From assembly GCA_038251325.1 (NCBI GenBank), contig JBBSBL010000005.1, forward strand, positions 18,327-82,326: DNA of 64,000 nucleotides. The letters are read 5' to 3'. Positions 34,043-42,959 of this stretch are shown here, piece by piece. The notes under the pieces are model-generated. The model did not search any database. It was not told where the DNA came from and worked only from the letters and a program-made list of their open reading frames with translations. The position numbers and the translations under genes were made by a program. This DNA comes from JBBSBL01 sp038251325 (lineage in GTDB: Bacteria > Actinomycetota > Thermoleophilia > Solirubrobacterales > Solirubrobacteraceae). Numbering within the stretch: position 1 is the stretch's first letter; each line of letters starts with the position of its first letter.

Positions 34043-35062
34043 ATGAGCACGCTCGAGCCCCGTCCGGTCCAGACCCACCTGGACATCGGCTACGACAAGC
34101 GGCTCATGCTCTTCTCCGGCCGCGCGAACCCGGCGCTGGCCGGCCGGATCGCCGGCAAGCTCGGCGTCGAGCTCGGCGGGGTGACGCTCAGGACATTCTC
34201 CAACGGCGAGGTCTACTGCCGCTACGAGGAGTCGATCCGCGGCGCGGACGTGTTCATCGTCCAGCCGATCTGCGGCAACCCGGCGCTGGGCCTGAGCGCG
34301 AACGACGCGCTGATGGAGCTGCTGGTGATGATCGACGCGGCCATCGGCGGCTCGGCGCACCGCGTGATCGCCGTCACCCCGTGGTACGGGTACTCCCGCC
34401 AGGACAAGAAGTCCGCGCCGCGCGAGCCGATCACCGCGCGACTCGTGGCGCGGATGCTCGAGGGCGCGGGGGTGGACCGCATCCTCACGATGGATCTCCA
34501 CAGCGGCCAGATCCAGGGCTTCTTCCAGAAGCCGATGGACCACATGACGGCCCTCTTCATGCTCACCCAGTACTTCGCCGACCAGGGGCTCGAGGATCTC
34601 GTCGTCGTCGCGCCGGACGCCGGTCGCGTGAAGCTGAACAAGAAGTTCGCCGCGAAGATCGGCGCCGAGCTGGCGATCCTCAACAAGGAGCGCCCGGCCC
34701 AGCAGGTCGCCGAGATCGGCTACGTGATCGGCGACGTCAAGGGCCGCACCGCGCTCATCGTCGACGACCTGATCGACACCGCCGGCACGCTGCGGGCGGC
34801 CGCGCAGACCGTGCTCGACGAGGGCGCGGCGCGGGTCTACGCCGCTGCCACGCACGGCGTCTTCTCAGGCAACGCGTGGGAGAACCTCGCCGCCGCCGGC
34901 TTCGAGGAGATCGTCGTGACCGACACGATCCCGCTGCGCGAGGGCGCGCTCGACAACGTTCGCGTCCTCTCGTGCGCCGAGCTCCTGACGAACTCGATCC
35001 GCCAGATCTTCACCGACGGCTCGGTGTCCGAGGTCTTCGGCGGCGAGAACCAGCTCTTCTGA
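34043..35062 (+). CDS. prs: Ribose-phosphate pyrophosphokinase (PRPP synthetase)
   Basis: A 339-aa enzyme that makes PRPP from ribose-5-phosphate and ATP. LMLFSGRANPALAGRIA opens the N-terminal domain, RQDKKSAPREPITARLVA is the flexible catalytic loop, and DDLIDTAGTL is the PRPP-binding loop. ATG 34043 has a TAGACT box 10 nt upstream. An in-frame GTG at 33989 overlaps the glmU stop (GTGA) and would add 18 Ser/Arg-rich residues, so two forms are possible. Confidence 0.95.
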   Translation: MSTLEPRPVQTHLDIGYDKRLMLFSGRANPALAGRIAGKLGVELGGVTLRTFSNGEVYCRYEESIRGADVFIVQPICGNPALGLSANDALMELLVMIDAAIGGSAHRVIAVTPWYGYSRQDKKSAPREPITARLVARMLEGAGVDRILTMDLHSGQIQGFFQKPMDHMTALFMLTQYFADQGLEDLVVVAPDAGRVKLNKKFAAKIGAELAILNKERPAQQVAEIGYVIGDVKGRTALIVDDLIDTAGTLRAAAQTVLDEGAARVYAAATHGVFSGNAWENLAAAGFEEIVVTDTIPLREGALDNVRVLSCAELLTNSIRQIFTDGSVSEVFGGENQLF

Positions 35063-35070
35063 GCGCCGGC

Positions 35071-35406
35071 GTGTCCTCCGGCGATGCCCGGCGCCTGGAG
35101 GACCTGCTCGGGCTGAGCGACGACGAGCTCTGCGCCGCGCTCGACGCGGATCCGCTGACACTGCTCTCCGGCCAGCTCGACCACCGGCCGCAGCTCGGCA
35201 TCCTGCTCGCGCTCCTCGCTGACGCGGAGGAGCGCGCCGGCGCGCCCGTCCTGCGCCGCTGGGTGCGCGCCGCCGGGCCGGCCGGCCGGCCGGTCGACCT
35301 GCTCACCGCGCGCGACTTCCCGGCGTTCGAGGACGCGCTCGGCACGCTGGCCGAGCGCGGGTTCGTGCTGCGCGGCGGAGGCGGCGAGCGACGCGGGGCG
35401 AGCTGA
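35071..35406 (+). CDS. Hypothetical 111-aa protein downstream of prs
   Basis: An acidic, helical protein starting LEDLLGLSDDELCAALD. The C-terminal part (VLRRWVRAAGPAGRPVDLLTARDFPAFEDAL) loosely resembles the C-terminal domain of ParS/MbcA antitoxins, but the match is weak and no toxin gene is adjacent. GTG 35071 lies 8 nt after prs, so it is probably in the same operon. Confidence 0.6.
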   Translation: MSSGDARRLEDLLGLSDDELCAALDADPLTLLSGQLDHRPQLGILLALLADAEERAGAPVLRRWVRAAGPAGRPVDLLTARDFPAFEDALGTLAERGFVLRGGGGERRGAS

Positions 35407-35417
35407 GCCGGTCGCGC

Positions 35418-36341
35418 TCAGGCCGCCGCTGCCTGGCCGCCGCCGGCCTGCGCGGTGTCGGCCAGGAAGCCGCCGATCGCCTCGGCGAGGCGAGCGGGCT
35501 GGTCCTCCATCACGAAGGTCCGGGCGCCGGGGATGCTGACGGCGCGGGCGTGCGGGAACGCGGCGACGAGCCGTCGCGCCAGCGCGGGGCGGAAGACGAT
35601 GTCGTCCGCGCCCCACGCGACGAGCACCGGGCCCTCGTAGGCGCCGAACTGCTCGGCGGCCGCCTGGGTGTGGCGGGCGCTCACCCCGCGCGCGAAGCGC
35701 ACGAGATCCCGCCGCGTCGCCGGGCGCCGCGCCGCCGCCATCCAGCGATCGGTTACCGCGTGGGGGATCGCCTCGTGGGTCAGCAGCCCGAACGCGATCG
35801 GGAGCCGGCGCAGGGCGCGGATCCGCATCGGCTCGAGCGCGAGCCGCGCCGTCGGCCCGGTGGACGCGGCCCAGAAGAGGGGCTTCACCACGGCGGGCGG
35901 GAAGGCCTCGAAGGCGTCGCAGTTGGTGAGCACCAGCCGTGCGACCCGTTCGGGATGTCGGGCCAGGAGCACCTGGCTCATGGCGCCGCCCGTGTCGTTG
36001 GCCACGACGGTGACGCGCGGCGTCCCCAGCGCGTCGAGCAGCGCCGCGAGGAGCTCGGCGACGCCGGGCGGGTCCAGGGCGGTGCTCGCCGGCATCGGCA
36101 CGACGTGCGCGCCGAGCGGGAGGTCGGGGACGAGGCAGCGGTGCCCGGCGGCGGCGAGCGGCGGCACCACGCCGCGCCAGAGCGCGCCGTCGACCAGGGC
36201 GCCATGGACGAAGAGCAGCGGGTCGCCGCCCCCGGGTCCGGACTCCCGGACGCGGAGCGTCCCGAGCGGCGTCGACACGTCGCGCGCGGGGCCGAGGGCG
36301 GCGTCGAGCTCGCGGTCGAGGGCGGTGGGGGCGGTGGTCAT
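35418..36341 (-). CDS. Alpha/beta hydrolase with Asp-type nucleophile elbow
   Basis: A 307-aa hydrolase. The oxyanion region is LLFVHGALVD and the nucleophile elbow VVANDTGGAMSQ carries Asp rather than Ser, as in epoxide hydrolases and haloalkane dehalogenases. VLVAWGADDIVF holds the acid and a late His in FVMEDQPA-adjacent sequence is not obvious. The real start is ATG 36341 (GGGAG upstream); a longer frame would read into the operator. It is divergent from a TetR gene 59 bp away, the usual layout for a regulator and its target. Confidence 0.85.
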   Translation of the reverse strand: MTTAPTALDRELDAALGPARDVSTPLGTLRVRESGPGGGDPLLFVHGALVDGALWRGVVPPLAAAGHRCLVPDLPLGAHVVPMPASTALDPPGVAELLAALLDALGTPRVTVVANDTGGAMSQVLLARHPERVARLVLTNCDAFEAFPPAVVKPLFWAASTGPTARLALEPMRIRALRRLPIAFGLLTHEAIPHAVTDRWMAAARRPATRRDLVRFARGVSARHTQAAAEQFGAYEGPVLVAWGADDIVFRPALARRLVAAFPHARAVSIPGARTFVMEDQPARLAEAIGGFLADTAQAGGGQAAAA

Positions 36342-36368
36342 GAGCGTTCTCCCGATCCGGGGGTTGCG

Positions 36369-36403
36369 TACAGGCAATCTGTATCTAACATACAATCAGT
36401 ATG
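36369..36403. promoter_or_regulatory. AT-rich operator array between hydrolase and TetR gene
   Basis: Three phased inverted repeats with 5-bp arms and 5-bp spacers: TACAG-CTGTA (36369-36383), TGTAT-ATACA (36380-36394) and CATAC-GTATG (36389-36403). Their centres are about one helix turn apart. They also make a direct repeat, CAATCTGTAT / CAATCAGTAT (36375 and 36393). The array covers the TAACAT -10 box (36386-36391) and the ATG at 36401, and is strikingly AT-rich for this genome. Confidence 0.75.
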
Positions 36404-37054
36404 ACTGTCAACCGTAAGGCCGACCCCCCGAGCCGCCAGGCGGCGCAGTCCGCCGCGACGCGGGCCGAGCTCGTGGCCACTGCCCGCCAGCGCTTCGGCG
36501 CACAGGGCTACGCCGGCGTCGGGACGGAGGAGATCGTCCGCGCGGCCGGGATGACGCGCGGCGCGCTCTACCACCACTTCGCCGACAAGCGGGACCTCTT
36601 CGCCGCCGTCTACGAGGATCTCGAGCGCGAGCTGGTCGAGGAGCTCGGCGCCATCGCGGCCGGGGCCCGCGACCCGGCGCACGCGCTGCGGCTCGGCGCG
36701 GGCGCCTTCCTCGACGCCTGCCTGGACCCGGCGACCCAGCGCATCGTGCTGATCGACGCCCCCGCCGTGCTCGGGTACGAGCGCTGGCGGGAGATCGCCG
36801 AGCGCTACGGCCTCGGCATCATCGAGGCCACGCTCGCCGCGGCGGTCGAGGCGGGCCAGCTCCCGCCCCAGCCGGTCAAGCCGCTCGCCCACATGCTGCT
36901 CGGCGCACTCGACGAGGCCGGGCTGTTCGTCGCCCGCGCCGATGACGTCGCCGCCGCGCGCGCCGAGGTCGGCAGGTCGCTCGACCGGTTGCTCGACGCG
37001 CTGCTCGCGAGACCGCCCGCGGGCCGCGGCCGACGGGCGGCCCGCCGCCGCTGA
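36401..37054 (+). CDS. TetR/AcrR-family transcriptional regulator
   Basis: A 217-aa repressor. The HTH at about 18-62 includes YAGVGTEEIVRAAGMTRGALYHHFADKRDLFAAVY. The C-terminal ligand domain is helical with RIVLIDAPAVLGYERWREI, common in one TetR subgroup. TAACAT 9 nt before the ATG suggests leaderless transcription through its own operator array. The divergent hydrolase at 35418-36341 is the likely target. Confidence 0.92.
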   Translation: MTVNRKADPPSRQAAQSAATRAELVATARQRFGAQGYAGVGTEEIVRAAGMTRGALYHHFADKRDLFAAVYEDLERELVEELGAIAAGARDPAHALRLGAGAFLDACLDPATQRIVLIDAPAVLGYERWREIAERYGLGIIEATLAAAVEAGQLPPQPVKPLAHMLLGALDEAGLFVARADDVAAARAEVGRSLDRLLDALLARPPAGRGRRAARRR

Positions 37055-37055
37055 G

Positions 37056-37400
37056 CTACCGCTTCAGCGTCTTCTCCAGCTTCTTGGCCGCCTTCTCGGC
37101 GTCCTTGCGGCTTTCCTCGGCCTGCTTCTCGGCGCGCGTCTTCTCCGGCCAGACCCCGAAGAAGCGGTGGAAGCCCGACGCCGTCCCGCGCTGGACGACC
37201 GCTTTGGTGGCGGCGAAGGTCGCGCCCTCGAGCGCGGCGGCGGCCACGACCTTGGTCACCGTGGCCTCGCCGCTGCGTGGCTTTGGTGGGCCGGACTCGT
37301 CGGCCGCCGCGGCCCAGAGCCGGTCGAACAGCTTGCGCGACAGCATCCCGGCGACGAGCCCCGCGGCGATCCCGACCGGCGTGTAGAGGGCCTTGCGCAC
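37056..37400 (-). CDS. DUF4235-type small membrane protein
   Basis: A 114-aa protein beginning RKALYTPVGIAAGLVAGMLSRKLFDRLW, typical of the actinobacterial DUF4235 family. A second helix (VVAAAALEGATFAATKAVVQRG) follows, then a Lys/Glu-rich coiled tail. GTG 37400 is 7 nt after TAAGCT (37413-37408), so a leaderless start decides against the longer frame. It ends beside the convergent TetR gene. Confidence 0.82.
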   Translation of the reverse strand: MRKALYTPVGIAAGLVAGMLSRKLFDRLWAAAADESGPPKPRSGEATVTKVVAAAALEGATFAATKAVVQRGTASGFHRFFGVWPEKTRAEKQAEESRKDAEKAAKKLEKTLKR

Positions 37401-37473
37401 GCCGGGCAGCTTACCCGGGCCGCGGGGGCGGGAACCGCGCCGCTCGGCGCTCGGCCCGCCATGATGCCCCGCC

Positions 37474-37935
37474 GTGTCCCGCCCGGCCCGCATCGCCCTG
37501 ATCGTCACTGCCGCCGTGCTCTTCCTGCTCGCCAGCGCCGGCGTCGCGCGCGTGCTCAGCGCCAACGCCGCGGAACGGAGCGAGGTCGAGCGTCTCGTCG
37601 CGGCGCAGGCCGCGGGGAACGTCGGCGCGGCGGCCGCTGCCGTCCCCGGCTGCCGGGAGGAGCCGGCCTGCGTGGCGCGGACGCGCGCGATCGTGCGCCG
37701 CGTCGCGACGCCGGGGGGCGCGGTCCGGATCCTGCGCCTGGATCCCTCGACGACCGTGGCGTTGGGCGCGACGACCGGGACCGCGCGCGTCGCCTGGAAG
37801 GCCGGGTCGCGGCTGCCGTTCGTCCAGTGCGTCCGGGTGGAGCGCGAGGGCGATCTCGTGTCCGGGTTTACCGTGCGCCTGCGGCGCGTCGGAGCGCCGA
37901 TCCCCCGCCAGTCCGCCTGTCCCGCGCGGTTCTAG
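37474..37935 (+). CDS. Small membrane-anchored or secreted protein, unknown
   Basis: A 153-aa protein with an N-terminal hydrophobic segment (IALIVTAAVLFLLASAGVA) acting as anchor or signal. The outer domain has a CREEPAC Cys pair and two more Cys (FVQC, SAC) that could form disulfides. I recognise no family. A CATGAT box ends 8 nt before GTG 37474. Confidence 0.7.
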   Translation: MSRPARIALIVTAAVLFLLASAGVARVLSANAAERSEVERLVAAQAAGNVGAAAAAVPGCREEPACVARTRAIVRRVATPGGAVRILRLDPSTTVALGATTGTARVAWKAGSRLPFVQCVRVEREGDLVSGFTVRLRRVGAPIPRQSACPARF

Positions 37936-38005
37936 CCCCCGGCCCCGCCACCGGCCGGGCGATCGCCGCGCCACCGAACCTGCGGGGTCCGACGCGACTT
38001 GTGCC

Positions 38006-38011
38006 TACCCT
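38006..38011 (+). promoter_or_regulatory. -10 box of the GH2 gene
   Basis: TACCCT ends 10 nt before ATG 38022. Confidence 0.45.
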
Positions 38012-38021
38012 GCCTCCTTCG

Positions 38022-39995
38022 ATGTCGCGCCTGATGCGGACCCCTCGCCATGCCCTCCCCGTGCTCGGCGCCCTTGCGCTGGCGCTCGCCTGCGTGGCGC
38101 CGGCGCCGGCCCCGGCGGCCACGCCCCCGAGCCTCCAGCCGAGCGTGCCGCGGAAGGGCCCGCTCTTCGTCGACGGCCCCGACGGTCGTCGGCTGCTCGA
38201 CGGCACCTGGCTCTTCCGCCGCGACGACGCTCGGACCGGCACGCAGGGCCGCTGGTATGCGCAGCGCGACAGCGTGGGGTGGTCGCCCGTCACCGTGCCG
38301 AACGCGTGGAACGCGAACGACGACTCGCCGGCGAGCTTCGCCGGGGGCTTCGCCTGGTACCGCAAGGACTTCCGCCTCCCGGACGCTCGCGCCGCGCTGC
38401 GCTGGGCGGTGCGCTTCCAGACGGTCAACTACCGCGCGCAGGTCTGGCTCAACGGGCGCTCGATCGGCTCGCACATCGGCGCCTACACGGCGTTCGACCT
38501 GCCGCTGAACGGCGTGTCGCGGCGCGGGGTGAACCGCCTCGTGGTGCGGGTGGACAACCGCCGCGTGTCGGAGTCGCTCGTGCTGCCGGAGGCCTTCGAC
38601 ACCGGCGGCCAGCCCGCCGGCGGGTGGTGGAACTACGGCGGTCTCCTGCGCGAGGTCTACCTGCGCCGGATCGACCGCCTCGACGTCGGCCCGGTCGCCG
38701 TGCGCACCAACCTGCCCCGGCCCAGCGGGGCGGCGACCCTGGACTTCGAGGCGAAGGTCCACAACGTCACCACGGTCGCCCAGCGCGCGCGCGTGACCGC
38801 GCGGCTGGGCCGCGCCACCCTCACGCTCGGCCCGGAGCAGGTCGTCTCGGCGGGCGGGACCGCGACGTTCACCGGCACCCTGCGCGTCGCGCGCCCGCGC
38901 CTGTGGTGGCCCGGTCGCCCCTACCTCTACCGGACCCGGATCGCCGCCTCCGCCGCGCCCGCCGGCGCGCGGCTCGGCACGCGGGCGGCGCGGCGCACCC
39001 CGGCCGGCGGCTACAACCTGCTCACCGGGATCCGCACGGTCAAGGTCGACGGCCGCGGCCGCCTGCTGGTCAACGGGCGGGTGGCGCGGCTGCGCGGCGC
39101 CGCGATCCACGAGGACTCCCGCGGGATCGGCGGCGCCACCGACATCGCCTACCGCCGGCGGACCCTGGGGTTCCTGCGGGATCTCGGCGGCAACGTCCTG
39201 CGCGCCCACTACCCGCTGCACCCGCAGCTCCTCGAGCTCGCCGACCGCGCCGGGGTGCTCGTCTGGAGCGAGATCCCGGCCTACCAGATCGACGAGGACC
39301 GGCTCGGCAACGTCGCGCTGCGCGCTGTCCTCCACCAGACGCTGGCCACCGAGATCGACGACCTGCGCAACCACCCGTCGATCTTCACCTGGTCGATCGC
39401 CAACGAGCTCTCTCCGGCGGTCGGCGCCAACCAGGCCGCCTACATCCGCGAGTCCGCCGCGATCGCGCGCCAGGAGGACCCGACCCGGCCCGTCGGGCTC
39501 GCCGTCGCCGGGACGACGACCGCCGGCTGCCAGCCGAGCTATGCGCCGCTCGACATCATCGGCCTGAACGACTACTTCGGCTGGTACACCGGCCCGGACG
39601 GCGCGATCGCCGATCGCGAGCTGCTCGGCCCGTTCCTCGACTCGATGCGGCGCTGCTACCCGCGCAAGGCGCTGATCATGACCGAGTTCGGCGCCGAGGC
39701 GAACCGCGACGGCCCCGTCGAGGAGCGCGGCACCTACGCCTTCCAGAACGACTTCATCACCTACCACCTGAGCGCCTATGACGCCCGGCCGTGGCTCTCC
39801 GGGGCGATCTACTGGACGCTGCAGGAGTTCAAGATCCGCCCCGACTGGGACGGCGGCAACCCCTGGGCCACGCCGCCGCTGCACCAGAAGGGGGTCGTGA
39901 CCTACGACGGCGTGCGCAAACCCGGCTTCGCCGTCCTGGCCGCGCGCTACCGCGCGACGCCGCTCCTCACGCCGGCGCTCCGGGCGCGCCGCTAG
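38022..39995 (+). CDS. Secreted glycoside hydrolase family 2 protein
   Basis: A 657-aa exported glycosidase (beta-galactosidase/glucuronidase/mannosidase type). The signal peptide has a hydrophobic core near 12-30 and an AA-T cleavage region. The jelly-roll domain includes GGFAWYRKDF, then an immunoglobulin-like domain, then a TIM barrel. The acid/base Glu is in SIANELSP and the nucleophile in MTEFGAEAN. Specificity cannot be read. It suggests polysaccharide use outside the cell. The next gene starts 7 nt downstream. Confidence 0.92.
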   Translation: MSRLMRTPRHALPVLGALALALACVAPAPAPAATPPSLQPSVPRKGPLFVDGPDGRRLLDGTWLFRRDDARTGTQGRWYAQRDSVGWSPVTVPNAWNANDDSPASFAGGFAWYRKDFRLPDARAALRWAVRFQTVNYRAQVWLNGRSIGSHIGAYTAFDLPLNGVSRRGVNRLVVRVDNRRVSESLVLPEAFDTGGQPAGGWWNYGGLLREVYLRRIDRLDVGPVAVRTNLPRPSGAATLDFEAKVHNVTTVAQRARVTARLGRATLTLGPEQVVSAGGTATFTGTLRVARPRLWWPGRPYLYRTRIAASAAPAGARLGTRAARRTPAGGYNLLTGIRTVKVDGRGRLLVNGRVARLRGAAIHEDSRGIGGATDIAYRRRTLGFLRDLGGNVLRAHYPLHPQLLELADRAGVLVWSEIPAYQIDEDRLGNVALRAVLHQTLATEIDDLRNHPSIFTWSIANELSPAVGANQAAYIRESAAIARQEDPTRPVGLAVAGTTTAGCQPSYAPLDIIGLNDYFGWYTGPDGAIADRELLGPFLDSMRRCYPRKALIMTEFGAEANRDGPVEERGTYAFQNDFITYHLSAYDARPWLSGAIYWTLQEFKIRPDWDGGNPWATPPLHQKGVVTYDGVRKPGFAVLAARYRATPLLTPALRARR

Positions 39996-40002
39996 GCGGC
40001 CG

Positions 40003-40785
40003 GTGGTCGACGAGCTGTCGCCGCAGGAGCCGTCGCACGGCGCGCCGCCCCGCACCGCCGACGAGGAGATCATCGGCGCGAACGCCCCGCTCGTCGCGGC
40101 GACGCTCGACGACGAGCGGCGGATCGAGCGCGTCAGCCGGGAGCTGCGCCAGGGGTTCACGGCGCTCGCCGACATCGGGCCCGCGGTGTCGATCTTCGGG
40201 TCCGCGCGGGTCGCGGAGGACGCGCCGGAGTACGACCGGGCCCGTGAGCTCGCGAGGCGCCTGGGCGAGGCGGGCTTCGCGATCATCACCGGGGGCGGAC
40301 CGGGGGCGATGGAGGCCGCCAACCGCGGCGCCCGCGACGCCGGCGCGCGCTCGGTGGGCCTCAACATCGAGCTCCCCTTCGAGCAGGCGCCCAACCCGTA
40401 CGCCGACCTCGCGCTGGAGTTCCACTACTTCTTCACGCGCAAGCTCATGTTCGTCCGCTACGCCTGCGCGTTCGTCGTGATGCCCGGCGGCTTCGGCACG
40501 CTCGACGAGCTCTTCGAGGCGCTGACACTGGTGCAGACCGGCAAGGCGCGTCACTTCCCGGTCGTGCTCGTCGGCCGCGAGCACTGGACGGGGCTCACCG
40601 ACTGGATCGGCGAGCGGCTGGCGTCCGGCGGGTACATCTCACGCCAAGACCTCGGCCTCGTCCGGGTGACCGACGACGACGACGAGGTCGTCGGCCTCCT
40701 CCGGCATGGCGCCGAGCTTCAGGGCCTGGCGCCGGCGCCGCCTCCGCCTCCGCCTCCGCCGCCGAGCGGCACCGGATCGGGGTAG
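40003..40785 (+). CDS. LOG/TIGR00730-family Rossmann protein
   Basis: A 260-aa protein. VSIFGSARVAEDAPEY, ITGGGPGAMEAANRGA and VMPGGFGTLDELFE are the LOG signatures; the last is the catalytic/phosphate-binding motif. Characterised members release adenine from AMP-type cytokinin phosphates or bind nucleotides. A run of ten prolines near the C-terminus is unusual. It follows the GH2 gene by 7 nt, and its 3' end overlaps the convergent PLD gene by 67 bp. Confidence 0.9.
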   Translation: MVDELSPQEPSHGAPPRTADEEIIGANAPLVAATLDDERRIERVSRELRQGFTALADIGPAVSIFGSARVAEDAPEYDRARELARRLGEAGFAIITGGGPGAMEAANRGARDAGARSVGLNIELPFEQAPNPYADLALEFHYFFTRKLMFVRYACAFVVMPGGFGTLDELFEALTLVQTGKARHFPVVLVGREHWTGLTDWIGERLASGGYISRQDLGLVRVTDDDDEVVGLLRHGAELQGLAPAPPPPPPPPPSGTGSG

Positions 40786-41813
40786 CGCGTCCGTACGCAG
40801 TCGATGAACGCGGCGAGGCGGTCGGCCAGCGCCGCGTCGCGCACCTCGAGCACGTTCTCGGCGTTGCGCTCCCCGGAGTGCGAGAGGTTGAAGGACCCCG
40901 CGAAGATCGTGTCGTCGGCCACCGTCACTTTCGCGTGCATGAAGTCGCGCACGCTGTCGGGCCGGTAGGGCGTCGAGCGTTTGCCCGAGAAGTCCCCCGA
41001 GCCGAGGATCGCGCGCAGCGACGGGATCTTCCAGTGGGCGTGGGGGTTCTCGGCCCACTGGTCGAGCACGCGCGCCGCCTGGGTCGCGTCGACCACGCCG
41101 GCGAGGTCCACGCGCCGGTCGGCGACCATCTCGGCGAGCGTGCCGAGGATCGGGCCGGCGGTGAGGACCGGCGAGGCGATCCGGACCCGCGTGCGGGCGC
41201 GGCCGATCGCCGTGGCGATCCGTTGGGAGAGCTCGGGCCCGCGCGCGGGCGAGAACCAGGCCCGGGCCACGGCGGCCCCGACCTCGACCGGCTTGGGCTC
41301 GACGTCGCCGCTGTCCTCCACCCGGCGCGTCGTCCAGAGCTGCTCGAACGTCGTGGTGTAGGCCTCCGCGATCCCCGGCGCCGCCTCCGCCACGACGATC
41401 ACGTTCTCCTGCTGCTCCCACGAGTCGAGGGTCCAGTTCGTCGAGCCGGACCACACGTCGGCGCCATCGCGCACGACGAACTTGTGGTGCATGAGATCGG
41501 GCTCCCCGGGGATCGCCCGCGTCGCGAACGGGAGCGCCTCGACCCGCGCGGGGTCGGTGAGCGGCGGCGCCAGCCCGCCGGGGCGGTCCGCGTCGTGGTC
41601 GTCGACGTTGTAGGCGAGGCGGACGGCCACCCCGCGGTCCTTCGCGTCGCGCAGCGCGCCGGCCACGGCGTCGCCGACGGCGCCCGGGAGACGCACGTCG
41701 TAGAGCGCGAGGTCGAGCGAGCGGTGGGCGCCGGCCAGGAAGGCCGTCACCGCGGCGCCGATCTCCTCGGCGCGCTGGCCGCCCTGGACCAGGGTGCGGA
41801 CGGTGATCGCCAC
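40719..41813 (-). CDS. Phospholipase D-like protein with two HKD motifs
   Basis: A 364-aa protein. The two HKD motifs are HHKFVVRDGADVWSGSTNW (near 138) and HAKVTVADDTIFAGSFNLS (near 297). They form the catalytic pair of the PLD superfamily, which includes phospholipases, cardiolipin synthases and nucleases. No membrane helix or signal is seen, so a cytoplasmic nuclease or phosphodiesterase is possible. The C-terminus is a Gly run encoded on the strand opposite the LOG proline run. GTG 41813 is 9 nt after the small membrane protein gene. Confidence 0.85.
   Translation of the reverse strand: MAITVRTLVQGGQRAEEIGAAVTAFLAGAHRSLDLALYDVRLPGAVGDAVAGALRDAKDRGVAVRLAYNVDDHDADRPGGLAPPLTDPARVEALPFATRAIPGEPDLMHHKFVVRDGADVWSGSTNWTLDSWEQQENVIVVAEAAPGIAEAYTTTFEQLWTTRRVEDSGDVEPKPVEVGAAVARAWFSPARGPELSQRIATAIGRARTRVRIASPVLTAGPILGTLAEMVADRRVDLAGVVDATQAARVLDQWAENPHAHWKIPSLRAILGSGDFSGKRSTPYRPDSVRDFMHAKVTVADDTIFAGSFNLSHSGERNAENVLEVRDAALADRLAAFIDCVRTRYPDPVPLGGGGGGGGGAGARP
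40741..40764. repeat. CCTCCG hexamer repeat shared by two convergent genes
   Basis: Three CCTCCG units and a CCGCCG run encode Pro in the LOG protein and Gly in the PLD protein on the other strand. Confidence 0.8.
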
Positions 41814-41822
41814 GGTGGTGCG

Positions 41823-42200
41823 TCAGCTGCGGTCGCGGCCGTGACCCGGGCGGCCGCGCATCGGTCCGGCGGGGACGGGCCCGACCGGACGACGGAGGGG
41901 CTCGTGGCCCGGGCGGCGGATCGGCCGCTCCGTGCCCACGGTGAGCGGCGCCGGGCCGCGTAGGCGGACCCGGGCGGGCACGGCGTCGGGAAGCGGCAGA
42001 CCGCCACCTCGCGGCCGATCGGGCGCGCGCGGCGCGGGCCGGTCGCTGCCTCCTCCGCCACCCTCCTCGCCGTCGTCGCGCGCGGAGCGCTCGGAGAGCG
42101 GGTCGGAGCGCAGACACACGAGGATGAGCGCCGCCGCGAGCACGAGGCCGACGACGTGGAGGGCCCCGACCAGGACGACGATCTGCGCGTCCGCCGGCAC
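41823..42200 (-). CDS. Small membrane protein with Pro/Arg-rich tail
   Basis: A 125-aa protein with one N-terminal helix (IVVLVGALHVVGLVLAAALILVCL) and a disordered Gly/Pro/Arg tail. No family is recognised. GTG 42200 is 7 nt after TACCCT (42213-42208), which supports a leaderless start. The PLD gene follows 9 nt after its stop, so they form an operon. Confidence 0.65.
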   Translation of the reverse strand: MPADAQIVVLVGALHVVGLVLAAALILVCLRSDPLSERSARDDGEEGGGGGSDRPAPRAPDRPRGGGLPLPDAVPARVRLRGPAPLTVGTERPIRRPGHEPLRRPVGPVPAGPMRGRPGHGRDRS

Positions 42201-42246
42201 GTCGATGAGGGTATCGCGCCCGGCCGGTCGGCTGGGGCGACTTCGC

Positions 42247-42252
42247 TACCAT
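42247..42252 (+). promoter_or_regulatory. -10 box of rplY
   Basis: TACCAT ends 11 nt before ATG 42264. Confidence 0.45.
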
Positions 42253-42263
42253 CGTCGCCGCCC

Positions 42264-42953
42264 ATGGCCGCCGCCGACACCACCAGCCTCGCCGTCGCGA
42301 CCCGCGAGCAGACCGGGTCGCGCGCCATCCGGCGCCTGCGCCGCACCGGCCAGGTGCCGGGCGTCGTCTACGGCGGCGACGGGGACACCGTCACCTTCTC
42401 CGTCGACGCGCGCGTCCTGCGCTCGGCGCTCGCCTCCTCCGGCGCGATCATCGAGCTCTCGGTCGACGGTGCCGGCGGCCAGCCGGTCCTCCTCAAGGAC
42501 GACCAGCGCCATCCCGTGACCGGCGCGGTCATGCACGTCGACCTCCTGCGGATCCGGCTCGACCAGAAGATCCAGACCACGGTCCCGCTCGAGCTCACCG
42601 GCGCAGAGGAGACCCCCGGCATCACCGAGGGCGGCGTGCTCGAGCACGTCACCCGCGAGGTGACGATCGAGGCCCTTCCGACCGCCATCCCGGACGTCAT
42701 CACCCTCGATGTCTCGAAGATGGACATCAACGACTCCCTCACGCTGGCCGCGGTGGTCGCGCCGGAGGGCGTCGAGATCCTCGGCGAGCTCGACGAGGTC
42801 ACCGTGGCCACCGTCACCCCGCCGCGCCTGGTCCTGGAGTCCGAGGAGCTCGAGGAGGAGACCGAGGTCCTCGGCGAGGGCGAGGAGGGCGCGGAGGGCG
42901 AGGCGGCCCCCGCCGACGGCGAGGAGCCGGCCGCCTCCGACGACGGCGAGTAG
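42264..42953 (+). CDS. rplY: 50S ribosomal protein L25/general stress protein Ctc
   Basis: A 229-aa long-form L25 that binds 5S rRNA. The N-terminal L25 domain has SRAIRRLRRTGQVPGVVYGG and VMHVDLLRI. The C-terminal TL5-type beta domain contains IPDVITLDVSKMDINDSLTL, and an acidic Glu/Ala tail ends the protein. It opens the classic rplY-pth-mfd block. Confidence 0.95.
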   Translation: MAAADTTSLAVATREQTGSRAIRRLRRTGQVPGVVYGGDGDTVTFSVDARVLRSALASSGAIIELSVDGAGGQPVLLKDDQRHPVTGAVMHVDLLRIRLDQKIQTTVPLELTGAEETPGITEGGVLEHVTREVTIEALPTAIPDVITLDVSKMDINDSLTLAAVVAPEGVEILGELDEVTVATVTPPRLVLESEELEEETEVLGEGEEGAEGEAAPADGEEPAASDDGE

Positions 42954-42959
42954 CCGGCC

